A stretch of DNA of 64,000 nucleotides from an uncultured Lachnospiraceae bacterium (GTDB lineage: Bacteria; Bacillota; Clostridia; Lachnospirales; Lachnospiraceae). Shown here one piece after another: positions 8,917 to 17,476 of this stretch. The position numbers were made by a program, and so were the translations under genes. The stretch's first letter is position 1. Every line of letters begins with the position of its first letter. The notes beneath the pieces are model-generated. The model did not search any database. It was not told the DNA's origin and was given only the letters and a program-made list of their open reading frames with translations. Where the stretch lies: NCBI GenBank assembly GCA_910588215.1, contig CAJUQJ010000016.1:1-64000 (forward strand), read 5' to 3'.

Positions 8917-9627
8917 CTAATCTCTTCGTCTGTCATTGTTCCCAAACAGCAGGACCAGTCTGAGAAGCTGCAGGATTGCCGATGCAGCCGCCGCTACATA
9001 AGTAAGCGCCGCCGCACTCAGCACTCTCCGGCATCCGTTCGTCTCCTCGCGCTCCAACATGCCATAATCTCCCAGCATGGCAAGCGCACGGCCGGAAGCA
9101 TTGAATTCCACCGGCAGCGTGACCAGCTGAAACAGCACCGCGATCGCAAATACCCAGATACCCACCTGGATCAGAATATTGTTCATCCCCAGAAAGACGC
9201 CGAGAAAGATCAGCGGAATCCCTGCCTTTGAACCGATGTTTGCCGCCGGCACAAGCGCAGTACGGATTTTCAAAGGCCCATATCCCTTATCGTGCTGTAC
9301 CGCGTGGCCGCACTCGTGAGCCGCAACCCCGATGGCCGCGATGGAGGAAGATCCATATACAGAATCGGACAGCCGCAGGACTTTATGAGCCGGATCATAA
9401 TGATCCGTCAGTTCTCCGCGCACATGTTCGATGCGGACGTCATGGATGCCGGATAGCTGCAGGATCCGCTGCGCCGCCTGCGCGCCGGTCAGACCGCTCC
9501 TACTCCTGACACCGGAATATTTCCTGTAAGTAGAAGATACCCGCATCTGCGCGGCTATGCATAAGACCGCACCGATCAGTACCAGCAAATAAGTCGGATC
9601 CATATAATACCCATAATAATATCCCAT
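8917..9627 (-). CDS. zinc-dependent membrane metallopeptidase, YugP-like
   Basis: 236 residues. Hydrophobic segments lie near the N-terminus (about 10-27) and in the second half (three segments). The zinc motif AAHECGHAVQHDKGY (HExxH) lies near residue 105. This architecture is that of the YugP family of membrane peptidases; the substrate is unknown. GGAGTG precedes the ATG at 9627, within a copy of the recurrent CAGAAATGGAG leader. The gene sits between fmt and rsmB. Confidence 0.88.
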   Translation of the reverse strand: MGYYYGYYMDPTYLLVLIGAVLCIAAQMRVSSTYRKYSGVRSRSGLTGAQAAQRILQLSGIHDVRIEHVRGELTDHYDPAHKVLRLSDSVYGSSSIAAIGVAAHECGHAVQHDKGYGPLKIRTALVPAANIGSKAGIPLIFLGVFLGMNNILIQVGIWVFAIAVLFQLVTLPVEFNASGRALAMLGDYGMLEREETNGCRRVLSAAALTYVAAAASAILQLLRLVLLFGNNDRRRD

Positions 9628-9748
9628 TGTTCACTCCATTTCTGCGCCGCCTTACTTCTCTTTCCCCTGGGCCGCGCCAGCAATTAACGTTCCCGAACTT
9701 CCTGTATAAACAGGTTATGACACCGGAAGCAGTATGCAGATCTGCTCC

Positions 9749-10717
9749 TCACTGCAGCTGCTCCCCTGCTTTCACCTGGTAACCGAGAAGAAACTCCTTC
9801 ACCGGCATCCGTTTCTTCCCCTCCGGCTGCACCGCCAGCATCTTCAGGAGCCCTTCCCCGGTCTTCACATAGAATGCTTCCCGCGTGACGGCAACCACCG
9901 TGCCCGGCAGGACAGCTGCAGAATCCGGACACACTGCCGGCTCTTCCGGTGCACCTCCAGGTCTCTCGACTGCCTCTGCCTCCCAAATCTTCAGGTTCTT
10001 CCCCCGCAGTACGGTATACGCGCCCGGCCAGGAGATCAGACCTCTGATCAGACAGTCCAGCTTCCCCGCACTCTGCTGCCAGTCGATCCTGCCCATGGAC
10101 TTCTGGAGCCGCTTCGCGTAACAGGTCTCCTCCTCATTCTGTTTCTCAGGCGCCAGTTCACCGCGCTCCAACTTAGCCAGTGCTTCCACGATCAGCCCTG
10201 CGCCCACTGCCGCCAGTTTATCATGCAGGCTGTCCCCGGTCTCCTTCCGGTCGATTACAACCTCTTCCTTCAACAGCATATCGCCGGTGTCCAGCCCTTT
10301 ATCCATCTGCATAATAGTAACGCCGGTCTTCTCTTCTCCGTTGATGATCGCCCACTGGATCGGCCCTGCCCCTCTGTATTTCGGCAGCAGCGAAGCATGG
10401 ATATTCACACAGCCATATTCCGGCATCGACAGGATCTCTTCCGACAACAATTGTCCGAACGCAGCCACCACAAAAATATCCGCGTTATATCCGCGAAGAG
10501 TTTCCACGGCTTCCTTTTCCTTCACTTTGACAGGCTGGAACACCGGGATCCCATGGGCCATGGCGCAGGCTTTGACCGGTGTCATCTGTATCTCTTTTCC
10601 TCTGCCCTTAGGCTTGTCGGGCTGAGTCACTACCGCCGCCACCTGATGCCCGGCCTTCAGGATAGCTTCCAGCGCCCCCACCGCAAAGTCCGGCGTTCCC
10701 ATAAATACGACTCTCAT
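9749..10717 (-). CDS. fmt: methionyl-tRNA formyltransferase
   Basis: 322 residues, the usual length. It formylates initiator Met-tRNA using 10-formyl-tetrahydrofolate. Seen: MRVVFMGTPDFAV at the start, NIHASLLPKYRGAGPIQW (catalytic Asn and His, folate-binding loop) and TGVTIMQMDKGLDTGDML, followed by the C-terminal OB-like tRNA-binding domain. It lies 28 bp downstream of def, so formylation and deformylation are co-expressed. Confidence 0.96.
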   Translation of the reverse strand: MRVVFMGTPDFAVGALEAILKAGHQVAAVVTQPDKPKGRGKEIQMTPVKACAMAHGIPVFQPVKVKEKEAVETLRGYNADIFVVAAFGQLLSEEILSMPEYGCVNIHASLLPKYRGAGPIQWAIINGEEKTGVTIMQMDKGLDTGDMLLKEEVVIDRKETGDSLHDKLAAVGAGLIVEALAKLERGELAPEKQNEEETCYAKRLQKSMGRIDWQQSAGKLDCLIRGLISWPGAYTVLRGKNLKIWEAEAVERPGGAPEEPAVCPDSAAVLPGTVVAVTREAFYVKTGEGLLKMLAVQPEGKKRMPVKEFLLGYQVKAGEQLQ

Positions 10718-10745
10718 CTACACCATGCCTCCTCTGTTTCGTCAT

Positions 10746-11225
10746 CTACTGCTCTTCTTCCAAATCCTCTGTGTCGATAAGTTCTCCTTCTACCCGCTCC
10801 ACATAGAGGTGTCCCTCCAGATGATCCAGTTCATGGCAGATCGCTCTGGCAAGTAGTTCTGTCCCCTCCAACTCAAAAGGATTCAAATTCTCATCATAAG
10901 CAATGACCTTGACATAATTCGGACGGGTCACATTGCCATGTTTGCCGGGTACGCTCAGGCAGCCTTCGTATCCCGTCTGCTCCCCGCTAGATTCGATCAG
11001 CTTCGGATTGATTAGCAGCAGCGGATCCTCACCGGTCACATCGATCACTACGATCCTTTTCAAAATGCCTACCTGCGGCGCCGCAAGTCCCACACCTTCC
11101 GCCTCATACAGCGTCTCAAACATATCGTCGATCAGTTCCTGGATCCTGGGTGTGATCTCTGTCACTTCCTTACAGCACTTAGTTAAAACCTTATCTCCGA
11201 TCTCCCTGATTTTTCTGATTGCCAT
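10746..11225 (-). CDS. def: peptide deformylase
   Basis: 159 residues from the ATG at 11225 (GGAGGATGAA upstream). It removes formyl from nascent N-termini. All three metal-site motifs are intact: GVGLAAPQVG (Gln), EGCLSVPG (Cys ligand) and HELDHLEG (two His ligands and the catalytic Glu). The acidic C-terminal tail is common in Firmicute enzymes. It forms a pair with fmt. Confidence 0.96.
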   Translation of the reverse strand: MAIRKIREIGDKVLTKCCKEVTEITPRIQELIDDMFETLYEAEGVGLAAPQVGILKRIVVIDVTGEDPLLLINPKLIESSGEQTGYEGCLSVPGKHGNVTRPNYVKVIAYDENLNPFELEGTELLARAICHELDHLEGHLYVERVEGELIDTEDLEEEQ

Positions 11226-11309
11226 TTCATCCTCCATTTCCAAACGCTTCCGATACATTACGACCAGACTTCCTGTCTGCATTCTGTCCGCAATTACCGA
11301 TGCACAATA

Positions 11310-13607
11310 TCAATATGTATTCATCGGGTCGAAATCATATTGTACCGTCTGATTCTTAAGTTCTTTCTCTTTACAAAAATGTTCCAATATATCCTTGATC
11401 TGAACCAGCACCTGGTAATCCGGGTGCTTTATATAGAAAACATGGCGATACTGATCATTGATCTTGCTGATCGATGCCTCCGCCGGCCCTATTACCTGCA
11501 GCCGCTGCCACGTCCTCTCTGTTTTCGTCTCCCCGTCCGTCACACTTTCCTCCGGCAGTACCTGCGCTCCGGGGCGCATCTGCTTTGCAATGACATCCGT
11601 CATCTCATCACTGAGCTGCTCTCCCTGCTCCTGCTGTCTGGAAGTGATCAGTACTGCCAGCATATGCGCTGCCGGGGGATATTGCATAAACTCCCGATAG
11701 GTGATCTCTTCCTCATAGAATCCCTGATAATCCTGCTTCGCTGCATGAACGATACTGTAATGTTCCGGCTGATAAGTCTGGATCACCACCTCACCCGGCT
11801 TATCTCCCCTGCCGGCGCGTCCTGCCGCCTGAGTCAGCAGCTGGAATGTCCTCTCACCGGCACGGTAGTCATTCTGATTCAGCGACAGATCCGCTGCCAG
11901 AACGCCGACCAGCGTCACATTCGGAAAATCATGTCCTTTCACGATCATCTGCGTTCCTACCAAAATATCCGCCTTCTCATCTGCGAAAGCCGACAATATC
12001 TTCTCATAGCTTTCCTTACTCTTCGTGGTATCGGCATCCATACGCAGCACCCGCGCCTCCGGAAACTCCTTGTGCAGCGCTTCCTCTATCTGCTCCGTAC
12101 CTGCTTTGAAACCCATCAGATATTTGGAACCACATACCGGGCACTTTGCTGCCCTCTGTTCCTCATGACCACAATAATGACATAATAACATATTTCCCCG
12201 GTGTTCGGAAAGAGAAACATCACAATGCGGGCATTTCATCACATGCCCGCAGGCCCGGCAGGAGATGAAACCGGCGTAGCCCCGCCTGTTTAAGAAGAGC
12301 ATAGTCTGCTCCCTGGCCTGTAACCGGCTGTCGATCAGTTCCCGCAGCTTCCTGCTAAAGACCGAACGGTTGCCCTGCTTTAATTCTTCCCTTAAATCTA
12401 TGGTATATACCTTTGGCAGCGTACTGGCACCGGGACGGGCCATCATCTCAAACAGCTTGTATTCTCCCCTCTTCGCCCTGTAATATGCCTCCGTAGAGGG
12501 AGTTGCAGAACCAAGCACGACACTGGCCCGGTGCATGGCAGCGATCTTAACCGCCGTCTCTCGTGCGTGGTACTTCGGCATGGATTCGCTCTTATAGCTG
12601 CTCTCGTGCTCCTCATCCACTATAATAACGCCCAAGTCTGGAAAAGGCGTAAACAGCGCCGATCTGGGGCCGATGATCACATCCAGTTCCCCATCCCCCG
12701 CCCGCCTGATCTGATCATACTTCTCGCCCTGGGAAAGGGAGGAATTGATCACCGATACCCTGTCTCCAAACCGCTTATAGAACCGCAGCAGTGTCTGATA
12801 GGTGAGTGCGATCTCTGGGATCAGCATAATGGCCTGCTTTCCCATCCCGATCATCTGCTCTATGATCCCCAGATAGACCTCCGTCTTACCGCTTCCCGTG
12901 ACACCATGCACCAGGTAGGTGCCCGGCTGTCCGGCATTGTAATCTCCCACTACACTTTCTACGATCTCCTGCTGCTCTTTGCTCAGCACCACTCTTCTTT
13001 CTTCTCCCGCCGTACACCTGACCGGGTTGCGATAGTAAGCTTCCGTCTCTATCCGCAGGCATCCTTGCTTTTCCAACGCGCTAAGCGTAGCAGACGACAC
13101 ATTCAGCTTCTGCCGGATCAGCTCGTAGGGAAGGATCTCGTCTGTCAGCAGTGCCCGCAATACCCGTGCTTTTGCCGCCTGGTGCTTCTTCTCACACAAC
13201 TGCAATGCTTCAAGAAGCGCTTCGCCTTCCATACACCGTGTTATCTTCCTGCGCTCTAACTGCTTAAGCTTCTGCTTTACCGGAAGCACCGTCTTAAGCG
13301 CCGCGATCGTAGTCGATCCATACTGTCTTTTCAGCCAATATGCAATCTGGATCTGGCTTCCCTGTGCCGTGATGCCCTTATCGTCCACCGCGGTGATAGA
13401 CTTGATCTTATCCACCGGATAGTCCGTCTCCCCGGAAATATCCACCACATAGCCTGCTTTATCCAGATTGCCCCTGCCAAAGGGCACATGCACGCGGACA
13501 CCCGGATACACCGCTCCTGCCAATTCCGGCGGTATCTTGTACTGAAACGGCCGGTCAACCTTATCATGGGAAATATCTATGATCACATCCGCATACCGCT
13601 TCTCCAT
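11310..13607 (-). CDS. priA: primosomal replication-restart helicase PriA
   Basis: 765 residues; start chosen at 13607 behind GGAAGGAG. A 3'-5' DNA helicase that reloads the replisome at stalled forks. Walker A is VTGSGKTEVY, Walker B is DEEH, and GSATPSTEAY is motif III. Eight Cys form two zinc sites (CRACGHVMKCPHC, then CHYCGHEEQRAAKCPVC), and GTQMIVKGHDFPNV is motif V. The N-terminal fork-binding domain is present. Confidence 0.95.
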   Translation of the reverse strand: MEKRYADVIIDISHDKVDRPFQYKIPPELAGAVYPGVRVHVPFGRGNLDKAGYVVDISGETDYPVDKIKSITAVDDKGITAQGSQIQIAYWLKRQYGSTTIAALKTVLPVKQKLKQLERRKITRCMEGEALLEALQLCEKKHQAAKARVLRALLTDEILPYELIRQKLNVSSATLSALEKQGCLRIETEAYYRNPVRCTAGEERRVVLSKEQQEIVESVVGDYNAGQPGTYLVHGVTGSGKTEVYLGIIEQMIGMGKQAIMLIPEIALTYQTLLRFYKRFGDRVSVINSSLSQGEKYDQIRRAGDGELDVIIGPRSALFTPFPDLGVIIVDEEHESSYKSESMPKYHARETAVKIAAMHRASVVLGSATPSTEAYYRAKRGEYKLFEMMARPGASTLPKVYTIDLREELKQGNRSVFSRKLRELIDSRLQAREQTMLFLNRRGYAGFISCRACGHVMKCPHCDVSLSEHRGNMLLCHYCGHEEQRAAKCPVCGSKYLMGFKAGTEQIEEALHKEFPEARVLRMDADTTKSKESYEKILSAFADEKADILVGTQMIVKGHDFPNVTLVGVLAADLSLNQNDYRAGERTFQLLTQAAGRAGRGDKPGEVVIQTYQPEHYSIVHAAKQDYQGFYEEEITYREFMQYPPAAHMLAVLITSRQQEQGEQLSDEMTDVIAKQMRPGAQVLPEESVTDGETKTERTWQRLQVIGPAEASISKINDQYRHVFYIKHPDYQVLVQIKDILEHFCKEKELKNQTVQYDFDPMNTY

Positions 13608-13633
13608 ACCGTCTCCTTCCCGCCGCATCCCCG

Positions 13634-15118
13634 TCAGCCCTGCTCCAAACGCTGCCGCTCTGTTAAGATCTCCTCGATCAGCACTCTCTCATCCATAGGA
13701 TATTTCACCCCGCAGATCTCCTGATAATCTTCATGTCCCTTGCCGGCCAGGACGATGATATCCCCCGGCTCACCATGATCGATCGCGTAAGCGATCGCCT
13801 CTTTTCTGTCACAGATCTCCACATAGTCGCCTTGTGTCTTGTAGATGCCCGCTTTGATATCATCGATGATCGCCTGGGGCTCCTCATATCTGGGGTTATC
13901 CGAGGTGATGATCGTCAGATCTGCCATACTGCCGCTGATCTCTCCCATCTCATACCGTCTGGACTTAGCCCTGTTGCCGCCGCAGCCGAAGAGACAGACG
14001 AGCCGGTGGGGCTCATAGGCCCGCAGCGTTGTCAGAAGGCTCTTGAGTGCCATGGCATTATGCGCATAATCTATCATGAGGGTAAACTGATCCGAAACCT
14101 TGACAGGCTCGATCCTGCCCTTCACTTTCGCCTGCAGGAGCGCCTTCTTAATGGCTTCCTCATCCACCCCGAAATGCCTGCAGACTGCGATGGCCGTCAA
14201 TGCATTGTATACACTGAATTTACCGGGCGTTGCTATCTGTGCCGGGAAGTTCATAAGTCCGGCCACCTCAAATGCCATGCCCAAATTACCTGCTTCTCTC
14301 ACAAACGCGATATTCTCTGCGCGGATATCCGCATCCTCATCGATACCGTAAGTTTCCAGTTCACACGTATGTCCTGCAGTCACAGCCTTCCAATGTGCAT
14401 CATCCTTATTCACGATCCCCGTTCTGCACTGCTGAAAGAGTAGTCCTTTACAGTTCAGATAATCCTCGAAATCCTTGTGTTCCCCCTTACCGATATGATC
14501 CGGCTCTAAATTGGTGAAGATTCCAAGGTCAAAGATAAATCCCTGTGTCCTGTGCAGCATCAGTCCCTGCGAGGAGACTTCCATCACCACCGTATCGCAA
14601 CCGGCGTCCACCATCTGCCGGAAATATTTCTGGATCAGATACGATTCCGGCGTCGTATGATCAGCATGAATATGCGTCTCGCCTATTATGATCTCTATCG
14701 TTCCGATCAGTCCCACTTTCCTGCCTGCCTGCTCCAGTATGGACTTCACCAGATAGGTGGTAGTCGTCTTCCCCTTGGTTCCCGTGATGCCGATGATCTT
14801 CATCTCTTCTGCCGGATGACCGAAGAAAGCCACCGACACAAAGGCCATGGCATAATGAGTGTCCTCCACCCGGATCACTGTCACATCCGCCTCCTCCGGC
14901 AGCTCCACATCCTTCTCCACCAGCAGGGTGCCTGCACCGGCATTCACGGCATCAACGGCAAACTTATGTCCATCTACGACAGCCCCGGGAATACAGACAA
15001 ACATACTGCCAGGAACCACCTTACGAGAATCATAGACAATGTCCGTCACCTTCCGTTCCAACGTACCGCGAATACATTCATGATCGATCTCCACCAACAA
15101 TTCTTGCAAAGCTGCCAT
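13634..15118 (-). CDS. murE: UDP-MurNAc-L-Ala-D-Glu:meso-diaminopimelate ligase MurE
   Basis: 494 residues. It adds the third stem-peptide residue in peptidoglycan synthesis. The ATP loop GITGTKGKTTTTYL lies near residue 110, the central domain has LEPDHIGKGEHKDFEDY, and the C-terminal DNPRYEEP is the DNPR signature of meso-diaminopimelate-adding enzymes (lysine enzymes differ here). It is the first gene of the housekeeping operon in this window; a 450-bp gap with hairpin repeats lies upstream. Confidence 0.95.
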   Translation of the reverse strand: MAALQELLVEIDHECIRGTLERKVTDIVYDSRKVVPGSMFVCIPGAVVDGHKFAVDAVNAGAGTLLVEKDVELPEEADVTVIRVEDTHYAMAFVSVAFFGHPAEEMKIIGITGTKGKTTTTYLVKSILEQAGRKVGLIGTIEIIIGETHIHADHTTPESYLIQKYFRQMVDAGCDTVVMEVSSQGLMLHRTQGFIFDLGIFTNLEPDHIGKGEHKDFEDYLNCKGLLFQQCRTGIVNKDDAHWKAVTAGHTCELETYGIDEDADIRAENIAFVREAGNLGMAFEVAGLMNFPAQIATPGKFSVYNALTAIAVCRHFGVDEEAIKKALLQAKVKGRIEPVKVSDQFTLMIDYAHNAMALKSLLTTLRAYEPHRLVCLFGCGGNRAKSRRYEMGEISGSMADLTIITSDNPRYEEPQAIIDDIKAGIYKTQGDYVEICDRKEAIAYAIDHGEPGDIIVLAGKGHEDYQEICGVKYPMDERVLIEEILTERQRLEQG

Positions 15119-15150
15119 CTGTTATCCTACTCCTCTCTATCAACTCTATT

Positions 15151-15262
15151 CATGCTGTGAAAGTCTTTGACTTTCATAGTAAACTCCATCATGCTCAGCC
15201 TGCCGTCGGGCGGGCCGCATGGCCATCCATGCTGTGAAAGTCTTTATCTTTCATAGTAAATT
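15151..15262. repeat. pair of 35-bp direct repeats, each a hairpin
   Basis: Copies at 15151-15185 and 15228-15262 start 77 bp apart and differ at about three positions. The first holds TGAAAGTC-ttt-GACTTTCA, a perfect 8-bp stem, followed by TTTCATAGTAAA. The piece between them (CCTGCCG...GGGCCGCATGG, 15199-15222) recurs at 22269-22292 behind the same TTTCATAGTAAACT. They lie in the leader region of murE. Confidence 0.7.
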
Positions 15263-15485
15263 TTCACTATATTAAGATAGCACGAAAGCCGCACTATTTC
15301 AATATTTACTCCGTTTAACCCGGCGCAGCAGCGCCTTTCATCAATACTTTATATTCTCTTTAATCTTTCTTAAGGTATTTTTATTTTTTTCTAATAATCT
15401 GAACACATTTTGGACACATTTACAATTTATGATTATATCAAGATAGTTGATGAACTCACTATCTCCCCCCTCATAAGAAAATGCG
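15263..15485. other. gap between murE and recJ
   Basis: No gene is visible. The stretch is AT-rich, with several T-runs (about 15355-15400), and leads to the terminator at 15486. It probably contains the murE operon promoter, but I could not pick one with confidence. Confidence 0.35.
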
Positions 15486-15514
15486 AAAAAGTCTGGGACG
15501 CCCCAGACTTTTTT
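15486..15514 (-). terminator. bidirectional rho-independent terminator after recJ
   Basis: A stem AAAAAGTCTGGG / CCCAGACTTTTT with an ACG-C loop and T-runs on both strands. It lies about 60 bp beyond the recJ stop and so ends the secDF-recJ transcript before murE. Confidence 0.85.
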
Positions 15515-15572
15515 GTTGTCCGAAATGTCACTTTAAAGGAAAGCTGCGCCGACCGCACTGGTGTAACCCACA

Positions 15573-17375
15573 CTAGCATCCGCTGCCCGGCGCATAGTCC
15601 TGCATGATCATCTGCATCCGCTCCCGTCCTTGATACACATCCACTTCCGGATAGTAGATCACATGGATCCGGATATCTGTTGCTTCTCCATATCGCCCCT
15701 GATACAGGCGTTCACAGGCTTCCTGGCCGAAATGTCCTCTCAGGAAATCATGCCAGACCTCCAGATTGCCGAAATACATCATATCGTATTGCCTGCCACT
15801 CTCATCCTCCACACGATACTTGCCCACATTGTTGTTCCTGCCCAGAACGCGTCCGCTTAGCAATCTGATGTCCTTCTGCGCAAAGACCGGCTTTGGATTA
15901 CCGTTACCGAAAGGTTCCAGCACCGACAACTGCTTTACAAGATCAGCCGTCACATAGGACATGGGCATTGGCACATCAATATGTATCCTCTCTTCCAGAT
16001 CTGCCTCTGTCAGTCCGCAGTGCGCATTCAGGTACATACGAAAAGGCTCCACATTAGCTTCCGGCATGGAGACTCCCGCCGCCATCTTATGACCGCCATA
16101 TTTCGTATAGAGCTCTTTGCATTCACTCATCTTCTCATACATATGGTACGCTTCGACAGACCGTCCTGATCCCTTGACACCACCCTCGGCCCGTGTCAGC
16201 ACAAATGTCGGCTTATAGTAGCGCTCTCTGATCCGGCCAGCTATGATACCGGCCAGACTCTCATGGCAGTCCGGCAGATAAATGACCAGCACTTTATCAT
16301 CCTTTAATCCGGTCTTCTCTATCATTTCCATAGCCGCTTCCGTCCCCTGCAGCGTCATATCCTTGCGGTTATCATTCAGTGCTTTCAGTTCTCCGGCGAT
16401 CACCGCCGCCTCTGCAGCGTCCGTTGTCCGAAACAGATGAAGTGCCCTGTCAGCCGTATCCAGTCTCCCCGTAGCATTGAGACAGGGACCCAATACAAAC
16501 CCGATATGGTACGCCGACAATTTCTTGTCCCGCAGACCGTTAGCCTCAATCAGTGCCCGCAGGCCGCAATTGGCAGAACATGCGATCTGCCGCAGCCCAT
16601 AGCGGACAATGATCCTGTTCTCGTCAATAAGTTCCATCACGTCTCCCACTGTGGCGAAGGCTGCGAATGCCAGAAGTTCCTGCAGAAGTTCTTCTGTCCC
16701 CGGGGCAGCTTCTTTGCCAGACGATGCAAACAATACCTGTAAAAACTTATATGTGACTACGGCGCCGCAAATACCATCGAAAGGATATTTGCACGCTTCC
16801 CGCTTGGGATCTATAACTGCGTCTGCTTCCGGCAGGCATTCTCTCCGGCTCCCATCCTCCCGTATCTCATAAGGCACCTCGTGATGATCGGTCACGATCA
16901 CGGTCATCCCCAGCGATCTGGCATAGGCGATCTGTTCCTTCGCCGCAATGCCGTTATCACAGGTCACGATCGTATCCGTTCCCGCATCATGCGCCTCCTT
17001 GATCAGATGATCGTTCAAACCGTATCCATCATGGATCCGATGCGGGATCACCGCATCCACCACTGCCCCATAATGCTTCAATCCGGCATACAATATGTAT
17101 GTGGCACAGATCCCGTCTATATCATAATCCCCTATGATACGGATATGCCTGCCCTCCTCTGCTTTCCTTCGCAGAATCTTTGCCGCTTTCCCGGCATCCT
17201 TCAGCAAGAAAGGATCGTGCAGATCGGCTAACGTACCATGCAGGAAACGCTTGATATTGTCTTCCCCCACAATGTCCCTGTTACGAATGATCCTGGCAAT
17301 GACCGGATCGATATGAAATTTCTCTGATACCGCATTAAAATCTGCCCGCTTGGCAGATACCATCCATTTCCCCAT
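15573..17375 (-). CDS. recJ: single-stranded-DNA-specific exonuclease RecJ
   Basis: 600 residues from the ATG at 17375 (GGAGGG upstream, in a CGGAACGGAGG leader). A 5'-3' exonuclease of recombination and mismatch repair. The DHH phosphoesterase core shows IGDYDIDGICATY and TDHHEVP; the DHHA1 region carries KGSGRSVEAY and YGGHKMAAG; an OB-fold follows at the C-terminus with FGNGNPKPVF. It lies immediately downstream of secDF, separated by a hairpin. Confidence 0.94.
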   Translation of the reverse strand: MGKWMVSAKRADFNAVSEKFHIDPVIARIIRNRDIVGEDNIKRFLHGTLADLHDPFLLKDAGKAAKILRRKAEEGRHIRIIGDYDIDGICATYILYAGLKHYGAVVDAVIPHRIHDGYGLNDHLIKEAHDAGTDTIVTCDNGIAAKEQIAYARSLGMTVIVTDHHEVPYEIREDGSRRECLPEADAVIDPKREACKYPFDGICGAVVTYKFLQVLFASSGKEAAPGTEELLQELLAFAAFATVGDVMELIDENRIIVRYGLRQIACSANCGLRALIEANGLRDKKLSAYHIGFVLGPCLNATGRLDTADRALHLFRTTDAAEAAVIAGELKALNDNRKDMTLQGTEAAMEMIEKTGLKDDKVLVIYLPDCHESLAGIIAGRIRERYYKPTFVLTRAEGGVKGSGRSVEAYHMYEKMSECKELYTKYGGHKMAAGVSMPEANVEPFRMYLNAHCGLTEADLEERIHIDVPMPMSYVTADLVKQLSVLEPFGNGNPKPVFAQKDIRLLSGRVLGRNNNVGKYRVEDESGRQYDMMYFGNLEVWHDFLRGHFGQEACERLYQGRYGEATDIRIHVIYYPEVDVYQGRERMQMIMQDYAPGSGC

Positions 17376-17427
17376 TTTCCCTCCGTTCCGAGGCGTCACT
17401 GAACCTAACTGAAATACACACTTACAA

Positions 17428-17456
17428 AGGGCGTCCTGCAAACCGCAGAACGCCCT
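17428..17456 (-). terminator. hairpin between secDF and recJ
   Basis: Arms AGGGCGTTCTGC and GCAGGACGCCCT (minus strand) pair with one mismatch around a short loop and are followed by a short T-rich tract. It lies 20 bp past the secDF stop and 50 bp before recJ, so it could be a partial terminator or an mRNA-stabilising hairpin. Confidence 0.6.
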
Positions 17457-17476
17457 CTATAGCACAAACGTTTCGT

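Noticed and set aside
9684..9986. 100-residue minus-strand frame overlapping fmt
   Set aside because: It is in another frame of the fmt C-terminal region with no ribosome binding site and Gly/Arg/Ala-rich composition.
9734..10780. 348-residue open frame on the plus strand
   Set aside because: Antisense shadow of fmt, which has full catalytic motifs.
15151..15262. CRISPR-like array
   Set aside because: Only two repeat copies, each self-complementary, with no third repeat and no cas genes in the window.
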